A stretch of 5,240 nt of DNA, from positions 1-5,240 of the forward strand of contig JAOTZA010000232.1 in NCBI GenBank assembly GCA_029861655.1, read 5' to 3'. A program made the position numbers and the translations under genes. Under the pieces are notes generated by a model. It did not search any database. It was not told the origin of the DNA and saw only the letters and a list, made by a program, of their open reading frames with translations. Origin of the DNA: Acidobacteriota bacterium. Lineage in GTDB: Bacteria; Acidobacteriota; Thermoanaerobaculia; Multivoradales; JAHEKO01. Positions 1 through 5,240 of this stretch are shown piece by piece. Position 1 is the stretch's first letter. Each line of letters starts with the position of its first letter.

Positions 1-2036
1 CCGTCATTGTCGCCAGCCACCAGATCGAGACCCGGGACTTGCACCGTCCGCACGCGCTCACCGTACTTCTCGCCGAACAGCGCCATCGCACCTGCAGCCA
101 CCGCCTCATCGAAGTCCCGATCGGCGGTGATCGACGTCGCCTCCGCCTCGAGTACCCAGCGATTTACAAGTTCTTCGACCCGGGTAATCTGTCCGGTTGT
201 CAGCGGCTCTCCGTAGGTGAAGTCGAAACGAAGCCGATCCGGCGCCACCAGCGACCCGGCCTGTCGAACACCCTCGCCCAGCACATGACGCAAGGCGGCA
301 TGAAGAAGGTGGGTTGCGGTGTGATTGCGCTGCGTCGGAAGCCGCCAGCCCGGGTCTACAACCGCCCGGATCTCTTGACCGGCCTCGAGCCGCCCGCGAC
401 GCACCTCGACAAAGTGAAAATGCCCCGCGTCCTTTTTGCGGGTGTCCACGACGTCGGCCTCTCCATCCGGCCAGCGCAGACGCCCGCGGTCTCCCAATTG
501 GCCGCCGGCCTCGGCATAAAAAGGCGTCCTATCGAGCACTGCCACACCTTGTTCACCTGCCGAAAGGGCTCCGACCGGCTGCGGTTGCTGATCGTCGCCG
601 GTACGCAAAAGAGCCATCACTTTGCTGGCATCCAATTCTGGGTCGGAATAGCCGATGAACTCGGTGCCGGCCGGAGTCTCGGTCTCACCAAGCGCCGCCG
701 CCAGACCTCCCAACTCGCGCTGCGTCCCTCCCATCGCCGCCCGGGAGCGCGAACGCTGGATCTCCAGATGCCGCTCGAATCCCTTCCGGTCGATCCCGAA
801 TCTCTCCTCCTCGGCGATCTCTTCGATGACCTCGAGCGGTAGACCATAGGTGTCATAGAAGCGGAAGACGGACTCACCATCCAGAGTGTTCAGGCCCTCC
901 TCGCGCGCCGACCCAATCGCCTCCTGCACCTGACGCGAGCCCAGCGCCAGCGTCTCCAGAAATTTCCTTTCCTCGGTCTCGACCGTGACCACCGAGGCGC
1001 GCTCGGTCTTTTCCAGCTCGGGGTACGCCGCGCCCATGACCTCTCTTACGACGGGCAGCAGCCGATGCAGAAAAGGCTCCGCGAACCCCAGGCTCATGCC
1101 GTGCCGAACCGCGCGCCGCAGAATCCGGCGCAAGACATACCCGCGCCCCTCGTTCGAGGGGATGACTCCGTCGGCCAGCAGGAACGTCGTCGCCCTGAGG
1201 TGGTCTCCGATCACCCGCAAAGCAACCTCACCCTCCTGAGTCGAGCCGCGGTCGAACTCCGCGAGAGCCGCCGCCGCCGACAACAGCGGCTCAAAGAGGT
1301 CCGATGCGTAGTTGGAGTCTTTCTGCTGGAGAACCGCCGCTACCCGCTCGAGGCCCGCACCGGTATCGATCGACGGGTTCGGAAGCGATTCGAGCTCACC
1401 GGATTCGTTCCGCACGAACTGCATGAACACCAGGTTCCAGATCTCGACATAGCGACCGCTCTGATTTCCCTCGTCGAAGGACACAGCAGGCAGACTGGGC
1501 TCGAGATCGACAAAAATCTCGCTGCACGGACCACAGGGACCGGTGTCGCCCATCGCCCAGAAGTTGTCAACGGCCCCACACCGGCGAACCTTTTCAGGGG
1601 CCATCCCCGTGAGCCTGGGCCACAACTCGGCGGCCTCGTCGTCCTCCTCGAAGACCGTCGCCCAGAGGCGGCTACCGGGGATGCCCCAGACCTCTGTGAC
1701 CAGCTCCCAGGCGAAACGAATCGCGTCTTCCTTGAAGTAGTCACCAAACGAGAAGTTGCCCAACATCTCGAAGAACGTGTGATGCCTATGGCTTGGTCCG
1801 ACGTTCTCCAGGTCGTTGTGTTTGCCGGAAACACGCATGCACTTCTGCACGCTGACGGCCCGCGGAGCAGCTGGCTCTTCGGCCCCGAGAAAGGCGTTCT
1901 TGAACGGCACCATCCCGGCGTTGGTAAACAGCAGGGTCGCATCACCGTGCGGCACGAGCGAGCTGCTGCGACTCACTCGATGACCGCGGTCGGCAAAGAA
2001 CTCGACAAACGAGCTACGGACCTCTTCGCTCCTCAT
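1..2036 (-). CDS. alaS: Alanine-tRNA ligase (AlaRS), 3' end cut by window
   Basis: Cytoplasmic class II aminoacyl-tRNA synthetase that charges tRNA-Ala with alanine and hydrolyses mischarged Ser/Gly-tRNA-Ala. I translated 678 uninterrupted codons from the ATG; E. coli AlaRS has about 875, so the end of the editing domain and the C-Ala domain lie outside. Visible landmarks are FTNAGM (37-42), HHTFFEMLGNFSFGDYF (85-101, motif 2 region), GDTGPCGPCSEI (163-174), EIWNLVFMQF (198-207), motif 3 DTGAGLER (224-231), SNEGRGYVLRR (294-304) in the tRNA-recognition region, and PFYAEAGGQLGD (505-516) opening the editing part. The first zinc/editing motif, HTATH (H572, H576), is intact. The partner CxxxH motif is not seen before the edge, where DLVAGDND is read at about its expected place. 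The ATG is the first start codon after the in-frame recX stop, with only 6 bases between, so the gene is probably co-transcribed with recX. A GGGAG inside the recX end lies 11 bases upstream. Identity is certain; completeness of the editing site is not. Confidence 0.97.
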   Translation of the reverse strand, partial: MRSEEVRSSFVEFFADRGHRVSRSSSLVPHGDATLLFTNAGMVPFKNAFLGAEEPAAPRAVSVQKCMRVSGKHNDLENVGPSHRHHTFFEMLGNFSFGDYFKEDAIRFAWELVTEVWGIPGSRLWATVFEEDDEAAELWPRLTGMAPEKVRRCGAVDNFWAMGDTGPCGPCSEIFVDLEPSLPAVSFDEGNQSGRYVEIWNLVFMQFVRNESGELESLPNPSIDTGAGLERVAAVLQQKDSNYASDLFEPLLSAAAALAEFDRGSTQEGEVALRVIGDHLRATTFLLADGVIPSNEGRGYVLRRILRRAVRHGMSLGFAEPFLHRLLPVVREVMGAAYPELEKTERASVVTVETEERKFLETLALGSRQVQEAIGSAREEGLNTLDGESVFRFYDTYGLPLEVIEEIAEEERFGIDRKGFERHLEIQRSRSRAAMGGTQRELGGLAAALGETETPAGTEFIGYSDPELDASKVMALLRTGDDQQPQPVGALSAGEQGVAVLDRTPFYAEAGGQLGDRGRLRWPDGEADVVDTRKKDAGHFHFVEVRRGRLEAGQEIRAVVDPGWRLPTQRNHTATHLLHAALRHVLGEGVRQAGSLVAPDRLRFDFTYGEPLTTGQITRVEELVNRWVLEAEATSITADRDFDEAVAAGAMALFGEKYGERVRTVQVPGLDLVAGDND

Positions 2037-2042
2037 CGGGGG

Positions 2043-2525
2043 CTATGCTCCCATTTCTGCGGCCTTTTCGCGAAGCTCGGCCAGAGCCCCCCGGATGGGG
2101 CCGCCATTGAAACCCTTGCGCTCCAGGTGGCGGGCCAGCGCAGCTGCGTCCCAGCGACGGGTCTTCAACCAGACCCGCGCCGCTTCGAGGGTCCTCTCCG
2201 ACTCCCCCTCACGCCATTCCTCGGCGAGAACCTCCGAGACCGTCTCGCCGGCGACCCCACGACGCTGCAACTCGGCACGCATGCGCCTCGGGCCAAAGCC
2301 CTTTCGCCGCGCCACGCCCGCCACCCATCGACGAGCGGAATCGGGGTCGTCGACGAATCCCTGTTGCTCGAGCCAGCGAAGCGTTTCTTCGATGGCGCTG
2401 GCCGGAAAGCGCCGCGATGCCAGCTTGGTTTCGAGCTCGCGACCAAAGTGCGGTCGGCGAGCCAGCAGGTCTAGCGCCTTGCGCCGGCAATCCTGCGAGA
2501 CCTTGGCGCTCTCTTTTCCACTCAC
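2043..2525 (-). CDS. recX: Regulatory protein RecX (RecA modulator)
   Basis: RecX family proteins bind RecA filaments and inhibit or tune recombination and SOS activity. This product has 160 residues, normal for the family (about 150-170), and is helical and rich in Arg, Glu and Ala. The N-terminal part reads ALDLLARRPHFGRELETKL (17-35), matching the family's 'A..LL..R..s..EL...L' opening. It is followed by a 'WLEQQGFVDD' turn (51-60) and then RKGFGPRRMRAELQRRGV (74-91), the 'kG.g.i..eL..kGi' signature. The C-terminal part (about 110-160) repeats the three-helix pattern around LERKGFNGGPI. The GTG start overlaps the pilT TGA as GTGA, with GAGGG only 3 bases upstream, which points to translational coupling. 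Adjacency to alaS supports the assignment, since recX-alaS is a widespread pair. recA is not in this window. RecX diverges quickly, so the call rests on motif pattern, length and context together. Confidence 0.88.
   Translation of the reverse strand: MSGKESAKVSQDCRRKALDLLARRPHFGRELETKLASRRFPASAIEETLRWLEQQGFVDDPDSARRWVAGVARRKGFGPRRMRAELQRRGVAGETVSEVLAEEWREGESERTLEAARVWLKTRRWDAAALARHLERKGFNGGPIRGALAELREKAAEMGA
2048..2052 (-). promoter_or_regulatory. Possible ribosome binding site for alaS within recX end
   Basis: GGGAG on the minus strand lies 11 bases before the alaS ATG at 2036 and inside the last recX codons. The spacing is longer than ideal, so alaS probably relies partly on coupling with recX. 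No better purine-rich site lies in the 6-base gap, which reads CCCCCG. Confidence 0.45.
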
Positions 2526-3694
2526 CGTCCCTCGATCTCGAAGGGCGAGTCGTCGGGCATCGGATTGGGCTCGCTCGGGATGTCGAGGGAAGATTCCATC
2601 TGCTCGCGTGCGATGTCGGCGGTGAACTGGACTCCCTGGATCTTGAGCTTGAACTCGTCGGGGTTCGACGCCCGGCGCAAGGCCTCGTCGAGCGTGATCA
2701 GACCGCCTTGGTAGAGACCGTAGAGGGACTGGTCGAAGGTCTGCATTCCGTACTGGCTGGTGCCAAGAGCAATCTGCTCGCGAATGAACTTGGTCTTCTC
2801 TTTGTTCTCGACGCAGTCGCGGATATAGGCGGTGGCGATCATCACCTCGGCGGCGGGAACGCGGCCCGTGCCGTCGGCGCGCGGGACCAGGCGAAGCGAG
2901 ATCACCGCCCGCAAGACCTGAGCCAGCTGGATTCGAATCTGTTTTTGCTGATGGGGCGGGAAGACAGCGATGATCCGGTTGATCGTCTCGGTCGCATCGA
3001 GGGTGTGAAGGGTGGAAAAAACCAGGTGACCGGTCTCGGCCGCCAGCAACGCCGTTTCGATCGTTTCGTGATCGCGCATCTCACCGACCAGGACGACGTC
3101 GGGGTCCTGGCGCATCGCCGCCCTGAGGGCCGAGGAAAAGCTCTTTGTGTCGACATCCACCTCGCGCTGGTTCACCAGCGATTTTTTGTCCCGATGGAGA
3201 AACTCGATCGGGTCCTCGACAGTAATAATGTGTTCGTTTCGATTGCTATTGATCTGATCGACCATCGACGCCAACGTCGTCGACTTTCCCGAGCCCGTCG
3301 TACCCGTGCACAACACCAGGCCCCGTCGTTCCTGACATATCGACTCGAGAACCTTGGGGAGCATGAGCTCCCGCAAGCTCGAGACCCCCGCCGGAATGAC
3401 GCGCAACACCATACCGGCCGAGCCACGCTGCTGGAACACACTGCAGCGGAAGCGACCCAGACCCGGAACCGAGTAGGCGATGTCTATCTCGAGATCCTCC
3501 TTGAAGCGCTGTTTCTGACGACCGTTCATAATCGAGAACGCCATCGCCACGGTGTCCTCCTGCATCAGCCGCTTGACCTCGATCAGCGACTGGAGCTCGC
3601 CATCAACACGGATCACCGGGTGGCTTCCGACTTTCAGGTGCAGATCGGAAGCACGGCGCTCAACCGCCAGTTTGAGCAGGTCATTGATATTCAT
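2522..3694 (-). CDS. pilT: PilT-type type IV pilus retraction ATPase
   Basis: Hexameric cytoplasmic ATPase of the PilT/VirB11 secretion family. Members drive disassembly of type IV pili at the inner-membrane base for twitching motility, adhesion or DNA uptake. The 390 residues contain the PilT start (NINDLLKLAVERRASDLHL, 2-20), Walker A GTTGSGKST (131-139), the Asp box ITVEDPIEF (157-165), Walker B DVVLVGEMRD with E205 (199-208) and the His box TGHLVFSTLHT (221-231). All catalytic elements look intact. PilB-type features are absent: there is no long N-terminal domain and no tetracysteine zinc motif, which argues for a retraction rather than an extension ATPase. The conserved AIRNLIRE region reads AYIRDCVE (289-296), a variant discussed in the findings. 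The C-terminal part has GMQTFDQSL (316-324) and ASNPDEFKLKIQGV (342-355), followed by a polar, acidic, proline-containing tail of about 30 residues. The ATG has AGGAG 8 bases upstream. The gene overlaps recX. No other pilus gene is visible, so it may be one of several paralogues and its biological role is not proven. Confidence 0.95.
   Translation of the reverse strand: MNINDLLKLAVERRASDLHLKVGSHPVIRVDGELQSLIEVKRLMQEDTVAMAFSIMNGRQKQRFKEDLEIDIAYSVPGLGRFRCSVFQQRGSAGMVLRVIPAGVSSLRELMLPKVLESICQERRGLVLCTGTTGSGKSTTLASMVDQINSNRNEHIITVEDPIEFLHRDKKSLVNQREVDVDTKSFSSALRAAMRQDPDVVLVGEMRDHETIETALLAAETGHLVFSTLHTLDATETINRIIAVFPPHQQKQIRIQLAQVLRAVISLRLVPRADGTGRVPAAEVMIATAYIRDCVENKEKTKFIREQIALGTSQYGMQTFDQSLYGLYQGGLITLDEALRRASNPDEFKLKIQGVQFTADIAREQMESSLDIPSEPNPMPDDSPFEIEGR
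2529..2533 (-). promoter_or_regulatory. Probable ribosome binding site for recX within pilT end
   Basis: GAGGG on the minus strand lies only 3 bases before the GTG at 2525, closer than usual. With the GTGA stop/start overlap, this suggests that recX translation depends largely on ribosomes finishing pilT. Confidence 0.5.
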
Positions 3695-3807
3695 TGTCGA
3701 AGCTCCTGACCGTCCTCGCCGCTCCGCGGGCCGTCAGACGGACTTTTCCGCCCCGATCGAGCCCGACAGACGCAAAGCAAAGGGCCCTGCAAGACTACAG
3801 AGCGCCC
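3695..3807 (-). other. rsmE-pilT intergenic region
   Basis: This is the only non-coding gap in the window, at 113 bases. It is where a promoter for pilT-recX-alaS would most likely sit. Read on the minus strand, I see no convincing sigma-70 -35/-10 pair, no sigma-54 GG-N10-GC element and no stem-loop followed by a T run. It contains two perfect short palindromes, AGGGCCCT at 3781-3788 and CCGTC-A-GACGG at 3731-3741. Either could be a protein site or chance in GC-rich DNA. Read-through from rsmE remains possible. Confidence 0.6.
3703..3707 (-). promoter_or_regulatory. Shine-Dalgarno site for pilT
   Basis: AGGAG on the minus strand, 8 bases before the ATG at 3694. It supports this start, which also begins exactly at the conserved PilT N-terminus (MNINDLLK). 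Confidence 0.85.
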
Positions 3808-4557
3808 CTAGAGAGTGTCAACGGAAGAGGACACACACTTGCCGCGGCCAGCCTCCACACCCACCAGAAGAGCCGCCGCGCCTACCAGCGCGGCGGTTTC
3901 CACCCTCAGAATACGGGGCCCCAGGCCGCTGGGACGGCAACCCTGTTCCTCGAGCAGGCTCTTCTCACCGGCCGAGAATCCGCCCTCCGGCCCAACTAGC
4001 AGTGCCACCGACTTCTTGCCAGGCGTCCTGAACTGGGTCTCGGTGGTGTGGCCGGGCTCGAGAACCCACCGGGACTCGAGCCCGTCGATCAGCTCTGCGA
4101 CCTCTGTCCACTTGTGGACGCCGGAGATCTCGGGGAGCCGCGCTCGCCCCGATTGTTCGACCGCCGAGCGCGCCACGCGGCAAAGCCGCTCCAGAGTCTT
4201 GGTGCCAAACCGCCGCGGAGCACGCTCGCTGGCAATGAATCTCACCGCGTAGACGCCGACCTCGGTGGCTTTCTCCACCAGCCAGGAAGCTCTCTGCGGA
4301 CGTAAGGCGCCGACCAGGATCTCGACTCGGCGACTCGGCTCGTTGCTCGGCGCGTCCTCCCCCACCTCCAGAACCGCCGCGGAGCGCGACACCCGGAGGA
4401 CCGTCGAGAAACGCGCCCGCCCCAAGCCGTCGACCACGCGAACTCCCTCGCCCACCGTCAGACGCCGTGCCCGGAAGAGGTGTCGGAACTCTTCGCCGGC
4501 GACCTGGATTTCACCTTCTGAGAGCGCCCCCTCCCCGACCAAGAGGGTTGCGCTCAC
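3808..4557 (-). CDS. rsmE: 16S rRNA (uracil1498-N3)-methyltransferase RsmE
   Basis: SPOUT-family enzyme that uses S-adenosylmethionine to methylate N3 of U1498 in 16S rRNA, in the decoding region of the assembled small subunit. From the chosen start it has 249 residues, close to E. coli RsmE (243). The N-terminal PUA-like domain (about 1-70) carries HLFRARRLTVGEGVRVVDG (26-44), matching the family's 'H...VLR...G..v.v.dG'. The methyltransferase part has SWLVEKATEVGV (91-102), AVEQSGR (132-138) and the knotted SAM-binding segments LVGPEGGF (187-194) and LGPRILRVETAAL (212-224); the family usually has RTETA. I chose GTG at 4557 instead of the ATG at 4593 for three reasons: a GGAGG lies 6 bases upstream, the GTG overlaps the prmA stop as GTGA, and the extra 12 residues resemble no RsmE N-terminus. 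Coupling with prmA matches known prmA-rsmE pairs. Confidence 0.95.
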   Translation of the reverse strand: MSATLLVGEGALSEGEIQVAGEEFRHLFRARRLTVGEGVRVVDGLGRARFSTVLRVSRSAAVLEVGEDAPSNEPSRRVEILVGALRPQRASWLVEKATEVGVYAVRFIASERAPRRFGTKTLERLCRVARSAVEQSGRARLPEISGVHKWTEVAELIDGLESRWVLEPGHTTETQFRTPGKKSVALLVGPEGGFSAGEKSLLEEQGCRPSGLGPRILRVETAALVGAAALLVGVEAGRGKCVSSSVDTL

Positions 4558-5240
4558 CGCGCGCCTCCACGCTCGACCAGCACGGCCATCCACTCGCTTT
4601 CCCGAAGGTCATCCAAGGGTTCGAAACCGTGCCGCCGGAGTCGTGGCAGAACCTCTCCCGCCTGATCGACGAGGAAGCCGGAGAAGACGGCTCGGCCTCC
4701 CTTGCGCAACAGCCCGGCAATCATCGGGAGCTCTGACCGGATGGCGTCGGGCACCACGTTTACCAGACCCAAATCGAACTGGCTGCCCGCGCGCAGGCAA
4801 CCCGGAGCACCGACAACGAGGCCGAAAAACATCTCGTTGAGCCGTTGGTTCTCCGAAGCGGTCAATGCCGCAGCGGCGTCTATCTCCACCCCCACCACCG
4901 AGCGAGCACCCAGGACGAGCGAGACAAAAGCGAGAATCCCGGTGCCGCTGCCAACATCGAGGACTCGAAGACCCTCGACATCCTGTCTTTCGAGTAGCTC
5001 GATCGCCAAGCGGGTCGACTCGTGGCTACCGGTACCAAAAGCCGTCCGCGCCGGCAGGCGCAGCAAAGTGCGCCCTGACACTGGATCTCGAGCCGCCCCA
5101 CGGCCCGCTTGTGTGTGCGGCTCGCGCGGGTCGACGATCAGCAGCCTGCCCACCGGTCGAGGCATGGCCCGCTCACGGTACGGAGCCAGCCAATCGCCCT
5201 CATCTAACTGCCCCGCGGCAACTAGTTCGCACCCACCCAA
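4554..5240 (-). CDS. prmA: Ribosomal protein L11 methyltransferase PrmA, 5' end cut by window
   Basis: Class I SAM-dependent methyltransferase that, in studied members, trimethylates amino groups of ribosomal protein L11 in the cytoplasm. 228 codons are visible and the frame stays open to the window edge. Family members have about 290-310 residues, so roughly 70 N-terminal residues (the substrate-recognition domain) lie outside. The TTG at the edge is therefore probably internal, not a start. Visible residues, numbered from the edge, include EGDW (14-17) of the linker, TAFGTGSHESTRL (66-78), which is the PrmA-specific 'aFGTG.H.TT' motif, SAM motif I VLDVGSGTGILAF (93-105), GVEID (117-121) at the acidic end of strand 2, and ASENQRLN (128-135). 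The segment that is normally ANILA/ANILS reads VNVVPD (160-165). The stop overlaps the rsmE start. A generic SAM methyltransferase is the alternative, but the AFGTGSH motif and the rsmE neighbour favour PrmA. Confidence 0.9.
   Translation of the reverse strand: MGGCELVAAGQLDEGDWLAPYRERAMPRPVGRLLIVDPREPHTQAGRGAARDPVSGRTLLRLPARTAFGTGSHESTRLAIELLERQDVEGLRVLDVGSGTGILAFVSLVLGARSVVGVEIDAAAALTASENQRLNEMFFGLVVGAPGCLRAGSQFDLGLVNVVPDAIRSELPMIAGLLRKGGRAVFSGFLVDQAGEVLPRLRRHGFEPLDDLRESEWMAVLVERGGAR
4564..4568 (-). promoter_or_regulatory. Shine-Dalgarno site for rsmE
   Basis: On the minus strand this reads GGAGG, ending 6 bases before the GTG at 4557. It lies inside the 3' end of prmA. The strong match and good spacing decide the rsmE start in favour of GTG over the upstream in-frame ATG at 4593. 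Confidence 0.85.

Noticed and set aside
39..842. Plus-strand open frame of 267 codons near the left edge
   Set aside because: It is antisense to the alaS editing and linker regions, where the minus-strand frame reads clear AlaRS sequence.
1065..2474. Plus-strand open frame of 469 codons antisense to alaS and recX
   Set aside because: It is fully antisense to two well-recognised genes, is Arg/Pro/His-rich, has no recognisable domain, and is expected by chance opposite GC-rich coding sequence with low stop-codon density.
2417..3709. Plus-strand open frame of 430 codons antisense to pilT
   Set aside because: It mirrors pilT codon by codon and resembles no known protein. The opposite strand carries all PilT motifs, so this is a shadow.
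3787..3800. LexA-like CTG...CAG dyad upstream of pilT-recX
   Set aside because: The half-sites CTGT and GCAG are 6 bases apart; the E. coli-type SOS box needs CTGT-N8-ACAG, and one half-site is wrong. Chance is the better explanation.
3785..3807. Possible sigma-54 promoter around a minus-strand TTGCA upstream of pilT
   Set aside because: The required GG at the -24 position is missing at the correct spacing from the GC of TTGCA.
4558..4593. Upstream in-frame ATG for rsmE (12 extra residues)
   Set aside because: The added segment is Arg-rich and unlike RsmE N-termini, it overlaps prmA further, and the GTG at 4557 has a properly spaced GGAGG.
1..5240. tRNA or rRNA genes, CRISPR, insertion sequences, or a novel defence or mobile system
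   Set aside because: Five housekeeping-type genes fill the window almost completely, and I saw no direct-repeat arrays, terminal inverted repeats, transposase motifs or tRNA-like sequence.

Overview
This window is the GC-rich chromosome of a bacterium. All five recognisable genes lie on the minus strand, so transcription runs from high to low coordinates. In that order they are prmA (its 5' end lies beyond the window), rsmE, a pilT-type retraction ATPase gene, recX and alaS (its 3' end lies beyond the window). The gene content, the PilT subtype and the high GC suggest a deltaproteobacterial-type lineage in the broad sense (Myxococcota, Desulfobacterota, Binatota or similar). This is an inference from protein resemblance and gene order; the window has no rRNA or other firm marker.

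Right part (3808-5240): prmA and rsmE are translationally coupled. The rsmE GTG start overlaps the prmA TGA stop and has a strong GGAGG site in front of it. Both products methylate the translation apparatus: ribosomal protein L11 and U1498 of 16S rRNA. The pair also occurs together in other bacteria.

Middle gap (3695-3807): 113 bases separate rsmE from pilT. The gap holds the pilT ribosome binding site and two short palindromes, but no clear terminator or sigma-70 promoter.

Left part (1-3694): pilT, recX and alaS are packed tightly. pilT and recX share a GTGA stop/start overlap, and recX and alaS are 6 bases apart in the same reading frame, separated by a single amber stop. The recX-alaS pair matches the widespread recA-recX-alaS arrangement, but here a pilus retraction ATPase gene sits where recA would be expected.

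Coding covers nearly the whole window. The long plus-strand open frames over alaS and pilT are antisense shadows typical of GC-rich DNA. There are no RNA genes, CRISPR arrays, mobile elements or signs of recent gene transfer. This is an ordinary housekeeping region, and I found no convincing undescribed system. The points most worth a second look are the AlaS editing-site motif at the left edge, the position of pilT next to recX-alaS, and altered motifs in PilT and PrmA.
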